NCBI RefSeq assembly: GCF_004345645.1
Contig: NZ_SLWS01000003.1
Coordinates: 434,001-498,000 of the forward strand
Length of the DNA: 64,000 nucleotides
DNA from: Actinocrispum wychmicini
Lineage (GTDB): Bacteria > Actinomycetota > Actinomycetes > Mycobacteriales > Pseudonocardiaceae
Reading direction: 5' to 3'
Part shown: positions 9,001-47,175 of the stretch, one piece after another
Layout of the letters: each line of letters starts with the position of its first letter
Position numbering within the stretch: the stretch's first letter is position 1
Position numbers and translations under genes: made by a program
The notes under the pieces: generated by a model
Databases searched by the model: none
Told to the model about the DNA's origin: nothing
Seen by the model: the letters and a program-made list of their open reading frames with translations, nothing else

Positions 9001-10144
9001 AGCCTGGGTGTGGCCGAGGTTGGACTTCACCGAACCCAGCCAGGCGGGCTCGCCGGTGCGGTTGTGGCCGTACGTGGCGATCAGCGCTTGGGCTTCGATC
9101 GGGTCGCCGAGCACTGTGCCCGTGCCGTGCGCTTCGATCGCGTCCACCTCGTCGGCGGTGAGCCGGGCCGCGGCCAGTGCCTGCTTGATCAGGCGCTGCT
9201 GGGACGGGCCGTTGGGCGCGGTCAACCCGTTCGACGCGCCGTCCTGGTTGACCGCGGAGCCCCGGATCACCGCGAGCACGGGGTGCCCGGCTTTCTGGGC
9301 GTCGCTCAGCCGTTCCAACAGGACGATGCCCGCGCCCTCGGCCCAACCGGTGCCGTTGGCCGCCGCGGCGAACGACTTGCAGCGGCCGTCCGGCGCGAGC
9401 CCGCGTTGCCGGGCGAACTCGACGAACACGCCCGACGTGGCCATGAACGTCACCCCGCCGGCCAAGGCCAGCGTGCACTCGCCGGTCCGCAGCGACTGGC
9501 TGGCCAGATGCAGGGCGACGAGCGAGGACGAGCACGCGGTGTCCACAGTGATCGCCGGTCCCTCCAGGCCGAGGGTGTACGCCACCCGGCCGGACGCGAC
9601 GCTGCTTGCGCTGCCGTTGCCCAGGTAGCCCTCGAACCCGTCCGGCGGGCTCGGGTAGAGCCGGGCGGCGTAGTCGTCGTACATGACGCCGGCGAACACC
9701 CCGGTCGCGCTGCCCCGCAGTGTCGCGGGCACGATCCCAGCTCGTTCCACCGCTTCCCAGCAGGTCTCCAACAGCAGCCGCTGCTGCGGATCCAACGCCT
9801 GTGCCTCCCGGGGGCTGATCCCGAAGAACGCCGGGTCGAACTGGTCGCCGTCGTACAGGAAGCCGCCTTCCCGGGTGTAGCAGGTGCCGGGTTTGTCCGG
9901 GTCAGCGTCGTACAGCGTCGCGGTGTCCCAGTTGCGGTTCTCCGGGAACGGCGACACGGCGTCCACACCGTCGGCCACGAGCCGCCAAAGGTCGTCCGGG
10001 GTTCGCACGTTGCCCGGGTACCGGCAGCTCATCGACACGATCGCGATCGGCTCGCCGGCCGCCGCCTCGACCTCGGCGAGCTTCTGGCGGGTGTCGTGCA
10101 GGTCCGCCGTCACCCACTTCAGGTACTCGACGAGCTTCTCCTGG

Positions 10145-10152
<8 letters not shown>
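6085..10152 (-). CDS. PKS F: extension module 10, KS-AT(malonyl)-inactive KR-ACP, no thioesterase
   Basis: A 1355-residue terminal module. It has a docking helix (QEKLVEYLKWVTADLH), KS with Cys207, and AT with GHSIGE (Ser655) and HAFH (755-758), indicating malonyl-CoA. No DH is present. A ketoreductase remnant begins GPVLVTGATTPLG but lacks the catalytic Ser, Tyr and Asn: the usual FSS and YAAAN segments are missing or replaced by LLSFKDGQ. The ACP has a divergent GITSFAALEL site (Ser1314). A chain leaving this module therefore keeps its beta-ketone. That is the substrate needed for tetronate formation, and it fits the absence of a TE and the KAS III-like releasing enzyme downstream. The ATG chosen overlaps the PKS E stop (ATGGCTGA). 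A longer in-frame start at 10230 would put a basic, unrelated peptide before the docking helix. Confidence 0.95.
6430..6825 (-). other. Degenerate ketoreductase core of module 10
   Basis: The nucleotide-binding loop is altered to TGATTPLG from the TGGTGTLG seen in other KRs here. The catalytic tetrad segment is lost and the domain is about half the length of its neighbours. It is still in frame and uninterrupted, so it probably serves as a structural spacer rather than a pseudogene. It predicts an unreduced C3 ketone. Confidence 0.9.
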
Positions 10153-21909
<11,757 letters not shown>

Positions 21910-21913
<4 letters not shown>

Positions 21914-24900
21914 GACGTGTCACCGATCCTGGGGATACCGAGCTCGTTGTCGAGTACGTCGAACAGTTCGTCGTCGGTGACCGTGTCCAGACCGTCACCG
22001 GGGTCCGGCTGTGTGTCGTGCACCTTCCACAGCAGGGCTTGCAGCCGCTGCGCGACCCGCGCGCGGCCGTTGTCGTCGATCGCCAGGACCGCGGCGTCCA
22101 GGGCATCGATCCCGGCGAGCACCGCCGCCGTCTCGTCGGGTGGACCGGCGACCAGTTGGGCCACCATGTAGGTCGCCAGCGCGGCCGGGGTCGGATGGTC
22201 GAACACCAACGTCGACGGCAGAGTCAGTCCGGTCACCGAACTGAGCCGGTTACGCAGGCGCACCGCGGCGAGCGAGTCGAAACCAAGGTCCTGGAACGCG
22301 CTGTGCGCGGGAACCGGCTGGGTATGCCCGAGGACACCGGCGATCTGCGTACGCACCAGGTCCAACAACGCGACCTCACGGTCGGCCTCGCTGAGTCCCG
22401 CCAGCCGTTGTGCCAGCGACGATCCCGCGTCGCCGGATCGCCGGGCGGGCATCCGGACCAGGCCGCGCAGCACTGACGGACACTCGGGTTCAGTGCGCAA
22501 CACGGCCAGGTCCAGACCGATCGGCGCCACGGCGGCTCGGTCCGTGGCCAGAGCCGCGTCCAGCAGCGCCAGGCCCTCTTCGGACGTGAAGGCCCGGACA
22601 CCGCCGGCCAAGTCGAGATCTGCGGTCATCTTGCTGTCCGACGCCCACGGCCCCCAGGCCAGGGAGATCGCCGGCAGGCCGGCGGCCCGGCGCTGCTCGG
22701 CGAGCCCGTCGAGGAAGGCGTTGGCCGCCGCGTAGTTCGCCTGGCCCGCGTTGCCGAGTGTGCCGGCCGCCGAGGAGAACAGGACGAACGCCGAAAGGTC
22801 CCGGGTGAGCCGGTGCAGGTGCCAGGCGGCGTCGACTTTCGGACGCAGCACCGGGTCGAGCCGGTCCGGGGTCAGCGATTCGATCGTGCCGTCGTCGAGC
22901 ACACCGGCGGCGTGGAAGACCGCTGTCAACGGGTGTTCGGCGGGGATGCCGTCCAGCAGTTCGGCCAGGGCCACAGGGTCGCTGGTGTCGCAGGCGGCGA
23001 CTGTGACGTCCACACCGAGGTCACGGAGTTCGGCCACGCCAGGGGAGTCGGCGCCGCGGCGGCTGGCGAGCAGCAGACGCTGCACGCCGTGCACGTCGAC
23101 AAGGTGCCTGGCGAGGAGCGTGCCGAGAGCGCCCGTGCCGCCGGTGATCAGGACAGTGCCGTCCGCGAACTCCGGAATGGCGCCCTGGGGCCGGACTCGC
23201 TCCAGCCGAGGCACGAACAAGTTCCCGTCGCGTACCGCGACTTGCAGCTCGCCAGTTGCCAGTGCCCGGGGCAACGCGGCAGGGTCGTCCAAGTCCACGA
23301 GGACGAACCGACCGGGATGTTCGGTCTGCGCCGAGCGGACCAGGCCCCAGACCGCGGCCCCCGCCAGGTCGCGGACCTCGCCGGGCGGGACCGCGCCTTC
23401 GGTGACGATGGCCAGTGTGGACGAGTCGTGTCGCGGGTCGGCCAGCCAGTCCTTGACCAGCGTCAGCACTTCGCGAGTAGCCGCGTGGGTGTCGCTGACC
23501 GGATCGCCGCCCGAGTGGCCGGGCCGCACGACCACGACATCCGGCGGTGCCTCACTGGACGGTTCCGGAATCCGTGTCCACGCCAGGCCGAAGAGCGCAT
23601 CCTGGGTGAACCCGTTCGCGGCCTGGAGCACGACGGTGAGCTCGGCGACGGGCGTGTCCTGCTCGTCGGTCAGTGTCACCGCGACCTCGTGGTCGGCGAC
23701 CGTCAGCCGGGCGCGGACCGTGGAACCGGTTGCGGCGTAGGAGGAAAGTCGGGTGATGGCGACCGGGAGCCGGAGCGTGTCCAGTGCGGGGTGCAGGACC
23801 GCGTCGAGCAACGCCGGGTGGACGTGGAAACCCGCCGCGGTCAGATCCTCTGGCAAGTCCGCCTCGACGAGGATGGACGTGCCGTCCTGCCAGGCCGCCC
23901 GGACGCCCTGGAACGCGGGGCCGTGGCTGAAACCCGCCTGGAACAGGCGCGCGTACAGCTCGTCCACGTCGATCGGGGTCGCCCCGGCCGTGGACCAGGC
24001 GCCGGCCGGGGTCGGGCCGTCCTGCGGCACGAGGGTCGCGGTGGCGTGGCACGTCCACTCGCCAACGCGTTGTCTACTGTATATCTTCAGCGACGGTCCG
24101 GCGGTAACCCGTAGCCACACCGGTTCGGTGAGCGATAGTGGCTCGTCCAGGGTGAGGTCGCGGAACCCGTTGTATCCCAAATGGTCGGCGGCATGCAGGG
24201 CGAGCTCGACGAACACGCTGGCCGGGACCACGACACGGTCCAGTACCTGGTGGTCCGCGAGCCATGGGTGCGTTTCGGTCGACAGTATGCCGGTGAACAC
24301 CGTCCCGTCGGGCAGGTCGACGGCGGCGGAGAGCAGCGGATGCCCGGCTGGAGCGAGCCCGGCGGACGTCACGTCACCCGCCGCGGCCGGGAGGTCGAGC
24401 CAGTACGGCCGGTGCTGGAATGCGTACGTGGGCAGCTCCGCCGCCGGACCGTCCGAACTGGACACAGCGGCCATGACCGCCGGCCAGTCGACCGTCACGC
24501 CACTGACATGGGCGTGCGCGACAGCGGTCAGAACACCGTCCGGCTCCGGCACGTTCGCGCGGATCGACGGGATCAGCGTCGCGTCGGGCAGGGTTTCGTC
24601 GGCCATCGCGGTGAGGACGCCGTCCGGTCCGAGTTCGAGATACGTGGTGACACCGTGCGCGGAGAGCGTGCGGATGGTGTCGTGGAAGCGCACGGCTTCA
24701 CGGATGTGCCCCGTCCAGTAGTCCGGGGTGGCGATGTGGTCGGGTTCGGCGATCCGGCCGGTGAGGTTGGCGACGATCGGGATCGTCGGCGGCCGGTAGG
24801 TCAGTTTTTCGGCCGTGCGGGCGAACTCGTCGAGCAGACCGGCCATGTGCGGCGAGTGGAACGCGTGGCTGACCTTGAGATTCTTCGTTTTGCGGCCGGC

Positions 24901-27098
24901 GGCCTGGAAGTGCGCGACGACCTCGGCCACCGCGCCGGTGTCGCCGGAGACCACAGTGGACTGAGGTCCGTTGAGGGCGGCGATGGCGACCGTGTCGGGG
25001 TTGAGCAGCGGCCGGATTTCCGACTCGGTGGCCTGGATCGCGGCCATCGCACCCCGGACCGGCAGCTGTTGCATCAGCCGGGCGCGGGTGGTGACGAGCA
25101 GGCTGGCGTCGGGCAGGTCGAAGACCCCGGCGACGTGCGCGGCGGTGAGTTCGCCGATCGAGTGGCCGGCGAGGTAGTCGGGGACGACGCCCCAGGACTC
25201 GACCAGCCGGTAGAGCGCGGTCTCCAGGGCGAACAGCGCGGGCTGGGTGTACTGGGTCTGGTGCACCAACTCGCCCTCGAACATGACCGCGCGCAGCGGC
25301 CGGTCCAGGTACTGGTCGAGACTGGCGCAGATCTCGTCGAATGCCTCGGCGAACACCGGGAACGCGTCGTACAGGCCCTGGCCCATCCCCGGTCGCTGGC
25401 TGCCCTGTCCGGTGAACAGGAACGCGGTCCGCCCGCCGACCGGGACCGTGCCGAGCATCGCGTTCCCGGTGAGCTCACCGCGGGCCAACGCGTCGAGTTC
25501 GTGAAGGAACGTGGCGCGGTCGTCGGCGATGATCGCGGCACGGTTCCGGTGATGCGCCCGGGTGGTGGTCAACGCGCGGGCGACCTCGCCCGGCCGCAGG
25601 TCCTCCCGCGCGACATGATCACGCAGGCGGGCGGCCTGGGCGCGCAGGGCTTCGGCCGTCTTGGCGGACAGTAGCCACGGAATAGTGCATACAGTATCCG
25701 ATATGGACTGTTCGGCGGGTGGGGCTTGCTCCAGGATGAGGTGGGCGTTGGTGCCGCTGATCCCGAAGGACGACACGCCGACCCGGCGTGGCCGGCCGGT
25801 GTCCGGCCACGGCACCGGCTCGGTCAGCAGCGCGACCGAGTCCGTCCAGTCGGCCTGGGTCGTTCGCTCGGCCGCGTGCAGTGTCCGGGGCAGTTGGCCG
25901 TGCCGCATGGCCTGGACCATCTTGATCACTCCCGCGACCCCGGCCGCGGCCTGCGTGTGGCCGATGTTGGACTTGACCGAACCGAGCCACAGCGGCACGT
26001 CCCGTTCACGGCCGTAGGTGGCCATGAGCGCCTGCAGTTCGATCGGGTCACCGAGCGGGGTGCCGGTGCCGTGCGCCTCGACCGCGTCGACATCGGTAGG
26101 CGCCAACGCGGCCACCCGCAACGCCTCCCGGATGACCCGTTGCTGGGACGGCCCGTTCGGCGCGGTCAGCCGGCTGCTGGTGCCGTCCTGGTTGACCGCG
26201 GACCCGGTGACCAGAGCGAGCACCCGGTGGCCGCTGGCCTGTGCGTCGGACAGGCGTTCCAGGAACAGCAACCCGGCGCCTTCGCTCCAGCCGACACCGT
26301 CGGCCGACGCGGCGAACGACTTGCACCGGCCGTCGGGCGCGAGCCCGCGTTGCCGGCTGAACTCGACGAACGCCATCGGCGTGGCCATCACCGTGACCCC
26401 GCCGGCCAACGCGAGGTCACATTCCCCGGCCCGCAGCGCCTGTGCGGCCATGTGAACGGCCACAAGGGACGATGAACAAGCCGTGTCGACGGTGACCGCC
26501 GGGCCCTGCAAGCCGAAGGTGTACGACAACCGGCCGGACGCGATGCTGGGCGCACTGCCGGTGCCGATGTACCCCTCGAAACCGTCGGGCACGTTCCGGT
26601 GGAACCGGGCGGCGTAGTCGTTATACATTATACCGGCGAAGACGCCCGTTCGGCTGCCGCGCAGTGAATCTGGCCGGATACCGGCGCGTTCGAACGCCTC
26701 CCACGCGGTCTCCAGCAGCAGCCGCTGCTGCGGGTCGACGGCCAGCGCCTCGTGCGGGCTGATGCCGAAGAACTCCGCGTCGAACATCTCCGCGTCGTGC
26801 AGGAAACCGCCGTGCCGGGTGTAGCTCTTGCCCGCGCTGTCCGGATCCGGGTCATACAGCGACTCCGTCAGCCAGCCGCGGTTGCCCGGGAACGGTGTGA
26901 TGGCGTCTCTGCCCTCGGCGACCAGCTGCCACAGGTCCTCCGGTGACCGCACGTCGCCTGGATAACGGCACGCCATCGAGATGATCGCGATCGGTTCCCG
27001 CGCGCGTTCGGCGAGCCGGCTGTGTTCCAGGCGCAGCCGTTCGTTCTCCAACAGAGACGCGCGCAGCGCCTCGACCACACGGTCCGGGGCGGTCGATG

Positions 27099-27102
<4 letters not shown>
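21910..27102 (-). CDS. PKS D: extension module 7, KS-AT(malonyl)-degenerate DH-KR-ACP
   Basis: A 1730-residue module starting with GTG overlapping the PKS C stop (GTGA). KS Cys209; AT with GHSIGE (Ser648) and HAFH (746-749), malonyl. KR Tyr1457 with LDD (B-type); ACP Ser1610. The DH is present but damaged: HQVLDRVVVPASV (His951) replaces HxxxGxxxxPGTA, the YGPxF motif reads HGPAF (His1060), and the LPFxW segment reads LPVAITRL. A hydroxyl rather than an alkene is therefore predicted. That hydroxyl falls on C9 of the spirotetronate numbering, a known glycosylation site. The N-terminal docking peptide (DRVVEALRASLLENERLR) differs from the KLxxYLKxV type of PKS B, C, E and F and matches only the distinct C-terminus of PKS C. 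The C-terminus (DDELFDVLDNELG) is the common type. Confidence 0.95.
23600..24345 (-). other. Degenerate dehydratase of module 7
   Basis: Compared with the other eight DH domains here, it changes three conserved motifs at once: Gly to Asp plus PGTA to PASV at the active-site His segment, Tyr to His in YGPxF, and loss of the Trp in LPFxW. DH2 and DH9 share only the Gly-to-Asp change and keep the rest. The His951 and the HPALLDAVLH aspartate remain, so inactivity is likely but not proven. Confidence 0.75.
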
Positions 27103-42437
<15,335 letters not shown>

Positions 42438-42474
42438 TCGTGCCAATCCCCAGTAATCGAAGAAGCCTGGCCGG

Positions 42475-45400
42475 TCAGGAACTGCCGAGCTGCCGGTCGA
42501 TGACCTCGAACATCTCCTCGGCGGACGCCGAGTCGAAGTCGCCGCCGTTGTCGTTGTCGCCGTCGGCCGGGGCGTCCCGCAGCCGCCAAAGCAGCGCTTC
42601 GAGCCGTTCGACGACCTTCGTGATGTCCTCGCCATTCGCGGTCCGCTCGACCAACGCGTTCTCCAGCGCGGTCAGCTCGTCCGGTGCCGACTGGCGGATC
42701 CCCTCGTGCAGGTGTTCGGCGAGGGCCTGCGGTGTCGGGTAGTCGAAGACGACGCTTGCCGGCAGCCGCAGCCCGGTCGCCGCGGTGAGCCGGTTGCGCA
42801 GCTTCACGGCGGCCAGCGAGTCGAAGCCGAGTTCCTTGAACGCACGCCCCGGACGTACCCGGTCGCCGTCCGTCTCGCCGAGCACGATCGCGGCCTCGGT
42901 CCGCACGGACGCCAGCAGCAGACCGGCTTGTTCCGGCTCGCTCAACCCGTCCAGCAGGCGCGCCAGATCGCCCTCGGGCTCCTGGATGTCCTGGTGGGCC
43001 TCGGAAATCTCGGCCAGCAGGGTGCTCGGACGTACCGCGGTGAAACTCGGCACGAACCGTGACCAGTCCAATCCGGCCACGGCCAGGAACGTCTCGTCGT
43101 CTTCGACGGCGTGCAGCAGCGCGGTCGTCGCCTGCTGTGGGGACATTTCCAGGACCCCGCGTTGAGCCAGGTATTCGCTGAGGCCCTCCACCGCGGACGC
43201 CATGCCTTCACCCGCCCAGGCGCCCCAGGCGATGGACGTCGCTTTGAGCCCACGTGCCCGGCGCTGGTACGCCAGGGCGTCGAGGAACGCGTTGCCGGCC
43301 GCGTAGGCGCCGTTCCCGCCGCCGCCCCACACCGCCGCGGTGGAGGAGAACAGCACGAACGCGTCCAACTCGGTGTCGCCGAGCAACTCGTCGAGATGAC
43401 TGGCGCCGGCCACTTTCCCGGCCGTGACACCGTCGAACGCATCCAGATCGGTGTCTACAATATGCGAAAGACGCTCCGCGACCCCGGCCGCGTGTACAAC
43501 TGCTGTGAGCGTGCCCGGTACCTCGGCGAGGAGCCCGGCGACGGCCTCTCGGTCCGCCATGTCACACGCCACGACCGTGGCAGTGGTGCCGAGGCCGGTC
43601 AGTTCCCGCACCAGTTCGGCGGCGCCAGGCGCGTCCGGCCCACGACGGCTCGCCAGTAGCAGGTGCTCGGCTCCGGCCGTGGCGAGCCTTCGGGCGACCT
43701 GCGCGCCGACCCCGCCCGTGCCGCCGGTGACCAGGACTGTCCCGTGTGGACGCCACGGTTCACGTGTGGCTTCTCGGGGAGCACGGACCAGCCGCCGTAC
43801 GTACACGCCGTTGTGCCGTACGGCGAGCTGGTCCTCATCGCCGGCACCCGCGAGGATGCCGGCGAGCGCGGTGGCGGCGGGCTTGGTGACCGTCGCGGGC
43901 AGGTCGACGAGCCCGCCCCACAGGTTGGGGTGTTCCAACGCGGCCACCCGGCCGAGGCCCCACAGCTCGGCCTGCGCGGGCGAGACGGCAGGGTCCCCGT
44001 GTCCGGTGACGACACCGCCTCGGGTGGCGCACCACAGCCGTCGACCGCCGCTGGAAGCCATGGTCCGCAACAGATCCAGGGTCGACGCGACCCCGGCAGG
44101 CACGGCCGGGTGGTCTGGGTGAGGGGTGTCGTCCAACGCCAGCAGGGACAGGATCCCGCCCGGCTCGTCAATGGCGGACAGGTCTCCGTTGTGGACAGTG
44201 AGGGTACGAACTGTCCCGCCATGTTCCGCGAGCGCGTCCGCGCACCCGGTCACCCACGGGTCGTCGGCGTGCGTCTCGGGCACGAGCAACCACCAAGTGC
44301 CCGACAATGCGGCAGGCGTGACTGGCATCTGACGCCACGCGACGCGGTATCGCAGATCGTCCGACCCGGCGTTGTCGCGGCGGTGCCGCCGCCACGCCAA
44401 CAGGACCTCACTCAGCGACTGGCCAGCGAACTCGTCCAGGTCGCCGCGCTCCACCGCGGCCCACAGTCCGCCGTCCGGCTCCGGCGCGTCGAGCCAGTAA
44501 CGGCTGCGCTGGAACGCATAGGTCGGCAAATCGGCAGGTCGGGCGGCCGGGAGGATCGCGGGCCAGTCGACGGTGATGCCGTGCGCGTGCGCGGTGGCCA
44601 GGGCGACGTGGACGGCCTGGGCCTCCGGTGTGGACGGGCTCAGGGTGGGCAACAGGACGGGCTCGGCGGGGGAGTCGGCGAGCCCGTCCGCTGCCAGAGC
44701 GGTCAAGACCGCGTCTGGTCCCAGTTCGAGATACGTGGTGACGCCCAGTGCGTCGAGTGTACGGATGGTGTCGTGGAACCGGACCGCGTCGAGGATATGC
44801 TGTATCCAGTATTCGGGTGTGGCGATCTCGGCCGACGCCACCCGGCCGGTGACGTTGGAGATGACCGGGATCGTCGGCTGACGGTAGGTCAACTCGGCCG
44901 CGGCGGTCCGGAAGGCTGCCAGCATGCCCGTCATGTGGGGTGAGTGGAAGGCGTGGCTGACCCGCAGGCGCCGGGTGCGGCGGCCCAGGCGCCGCCAGAG
45001 GTCGGCGACCTCCTCGGCGGCGTCGCTGTCACCGGAGACGACGGTCGCGGACGGCCCGTTCACGGCGGCGATCGCGAGGTCGGCCCGTCCGCCGAGAGTC
45101 GCTGAGATCTCTTCTTCCGAGGCCTCCACGGCAATCATGGCGCCGTGCGTGGGCAGCGCCGCCATCAGACATGCCCGCGTGGCCACCAGAGTGCAAGCGT
45201 CCTCAAGGGACAGTACGCCGGCGACGTGGGCGGCGGTGATCTCACCGACCGAGTGGCCGGCGACGTAGTCCGGTGTCACACCCCACGACTCGAAAAGGCG
45301 GTACAGCGCGACTTCGAGCGCGAAGAGCGCCGGCTGGGTGTACTGGGTCTGGTGCACCAGTTCACCCTCGAACATGACCGTGCGCAACGGCCGGTCCAGG

Positions 45401-47175
45401 TGTTGGTCGAGGCGGGCACAGACTTCGTCCAGCACCGCGGCGAAGACGTCGAACGTCTCGTACAGTTCGCGACCCATGCCCGAGTACTGGCTGCCCTGGC
45501 CGGTGAACAGCATCGCGATCGAGCCGGGTTCACGGACCGAGGCCCGCACGACGCCGGGCCCGTGGCCGGTGGTCGCGAGCGCGTCGAGCCCATTGAGCAA
45601 CGCCTCACGACTACCCGCCACGACAGCGCCGCGATGGGCGTGATGGGCACGGCCCGTAGCCAGCGAGCGCGCGATGTCGGTGATAGTGAGCTCGCTGTGG
45701 TCGCGTACGTGGGCGGCCAGCTTCGCGGCCTGTGCCCGCAATGCGTTGCCGCTCTTGGCGGAGACGAGCCACGGCAGCGATCCGCCCGACACCTCGACCG
45801 GCTCCACCGCGTCGGCGGGGGCTTGTTCGAGGATGAGGTGGGCGTTGGTGCCGCTGATGCCGAACGACGAGACGGCGGCACGGCGGGGGTGTCCATTCTC
45901 GACCCACGGGACAGCTGAAGTGAGCAAGGCGACCCCGGTCCAGTCGACCTTCGGGGTGGGCTGGTCGACGTGCAGCGTTCGGGGAAGCTCGTTGTGCCGC
46001 AGGGCCTGGATCATTTTGATGACGCCGGCGACGCCGGCGGCGGCCTGGGTGTGGCCGATGTTGGACTTGACCGAGCCGAGCCACAGTGGACGGTCGGCAG
46101 GCCGGTTCTCGCCGTATGTGGCGATGAGCGCCTGGGCTTCGATGGGGTCGCCAAGAGTGGTGCCCGTGCCGTGCGCTTCCACCGCGTCCACATCGGACGG
46201 TGTGAGATCGCCGGCCCGTAGTGCCTGCTGGATGACCCGCTGCTGCGCGGGACCGTTCGGGGCGGTCAGCTGGCTGCTGGCGCCGTCGGAGTTCACGGCG
46301 GAGCCACGGATGACCGCGAGGACGGGGTGGCCGTTGGCCTGCGCGTCGGACAGTCGCTCCAACAGCAGCACCCCAGCACCTTCGGAGAAGCCCGTCCCGT
46401 CGGCGTCGGCGGCAAACGACCGGCAACGGCCGTCTGGCGACACCGCGCGCAACCGACTGAATTCGACGAACAAAGCCGGAGTGGCCATCACGGTCACGCC
46501 ACCGGCCAACGCCATGGTGCATTCACCGGTACGAAGTGCTTGGCACGCTTGATGAACCGCGACCAACGAAGACGAGCAAGCGGTGTCGACGCTGACCGCC
46601 GGGCCTTCCAGGCCGAACGTATACGCGACTCGCCCGGACGCGACGCTGAACGCGCTCCCGGTGCCGATGGACCCCTCGAACTCCGCCGGCAGCTGGCCCA
46701 GCCGCGAACCGTAGTCATTATACATTATGCCGGTGAAGACCCCGGTTCGGCTACCGCGTACGGTCGCCGGGACGATGCCGGCCCGTTCGAAGGCCTCCCA
46801 CGACAGTTCCAGCAGCAGCCGCTGCTGCGGGTCCACCGCGAGTGTGTCGTGTGGACTGATGCCGAAGAACTCGGCGTCGAACATGGCGGCGTCGTGGAGG
46901 AAACCGCCGACCCGGGTGGACGACCTGCCGGACTCGTCCGGGTCCGGGTGGTACAGCCCGGTGTCCCAGCCGCGGTCGCGGGGGAAGTCCGCCATGACGT
47001 CCCGGCCGTCCGCGACCACCGACCACAGGTCGTCCGGCGTGTCCACCCCGCCGGGGTAGCGGCAGGCCATGGCCACCACCGCGATCGGCTCGGTGGTCGC
47101 GGCCAGCTGCCGACGGGTCTGGTGCAGCTCGGCGGCAACGCGCTTGAGGTACTCGCGGAGCTTGTCCTCACTCAT
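42475..47175 (-). CDS. PKS B: extension module 3, KS-AT(malonyl)-KR(A-type)-ACP
   Basis: A 1566-residue module overlapping the PKS A stop by 8 bases (ATGAGTGA). N-terminal docking helix EDKLREYLKRVAAELHQTRR; KS Cys200; AT GHSVGE (Ser642) and HAFH (741-744), malonyl. There is no DH: the post-AT linker runs straight into the KR. The KR lacks the LDD motif (HAAGVAERLSH) and has Trp in AAVWGGGGNGAYAAGN (Tyr1291), both A-type features, probably A1 because no His follows the Trp. It is the only A-type KR in the line. ACP Ser1453. The product is an L-configured hydroxyl at C17, matching a sugar-bearing position in kijanimicin-type compounds. C-terminal docking segment: SAEEMFEVIDRQLG. Confidence 0.96.
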   Translation of the reverse strand: MSEDKLREYLKRVAAELHQTRRQLAATTEPIAVVAMACRYPGGVDTPDDLWSVVADGRDVMADFPRDRGWDTGLYHPDPDESGRSSTRVGGFLHDAAMFDAEFFGISPHDTLAVDPQQRLLLELSWEAFERAGIVPATVRGSRTGVFTGIMYNDYGSRLGQLPAEFEGSIGTGSAFSVASGRVAYTFGLEGPAVSVDTACSSSLVAVHQACQALRTGECTMALAGGVTVMATPALFVEFSRLRAVSPDGRCRSFAADADGTGFSEGAGVLLLERLSDAQANGHPVLAVIRGSAVNSDGASSQLTAPNGPAQQRVIQQALRAGDLTPSDVDAVEAHGTGTTLGDPIEAQALIATYGENRPADRPLWLGSVKSNIGHTQAAAGVAGVIKMIQALRHNELPRTLHVDQPTPKVDWTGVALLTSAVPWVENGHPRRAAVSSFGISGTNAHLILEQAPADAVEPVEVSGGSLPWLVSAKSGNALRAQAAKLAAHVRDHSELTITDIARSLATGRAHHAHRGAVVAGSREALLNGLDALATTGHGPGVVRASVREPGSIAMLFTGQGSQYSGMGRELYETFDVFAAVLDEVCARLDQHLDRPLRTVMFEGELVHQTQYTQPALFALEVALYRLFESWGVTPDYVAGHSVGEITAAHVAGVLSLEDACTLVATRACLMAALPTHGAMIAVEASEEEISATLGGRADLAIAAVNGPSATVVSGDSDAAEEVADLWRRLGRRTRRLRVSHAFHSPHMTGMLAAFRTAAAELTYRQPTIPVISNVTGRVASAEIATPEYWIQHILDAVRFHDTIRTLDALGVTTYLELGPDAVLTALAADGLADSPAEPVLLPTLSPSTPEAQAVHVALATAHAHGITVDWPAILPAARPADLPTYAFQRSRYWLDAPEPDGGLWAAVERGDLDEFAGQSLSEVLLAWRRHRRDNAGSDDLRYRVAWRQMPVTPAALSGTWWLLVPETHADDPWVTGCADALAEHGGTVRTLTVHNGDLSAIDEPGGILSLLALDDTPHPDHPAVPAGVASTLDLLRTMASSGGRRLWCATRGGVVTGHGDPAVSPAQAELWGLGRVAALEHPNLWGGLVDLPATVTKPAATALAGILAGAGDEDQLAVRHNGVYVRRLVRAPREATREPWRPHGTVLVTGGTGGVGAQVARRLATAGAEHLLLASRRGPDAPGAAELVRELTGLGTTATVVACDMADREAVAGLLAEVPGTLTAVVHAAGVAERLSHIVDTDLDAFDGVTAGKVAGASHLDELLGDTELDAFVLFSSTAAVWGGGGNGAYAAGNAFLDALAYQRRARGLKATSIAWGAWAGEGMASAVEGLSEYLAQRGVLEMSPQQATTALLHAVEDDETFLAVAGLDWSRFVPSFTAVRPSTLLAEISEAHQDIQEPEGDLARLLDGLSEPEQAGLLLASVRTEAAIVLGETDGDRVRPGRAFKELGFDSLAAVKLRNRLTAATGLRLPASVVFDYPTPQALAEHLHEGIRQSAPDELTALENALVERTANGEDITKVVERLEALLWRLRDAPADGDNDNGGDFDSASAEEMFEVIDRQLGSS

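Noticed and set aside
42438..42635. N-terminal extension of PKS C from an upstream ATG.
   Set aside because: It would read a basic peptide through the PKS B ACP tail in another frame. The docking helix begins at the later ATG, which has a ribosome binding site.
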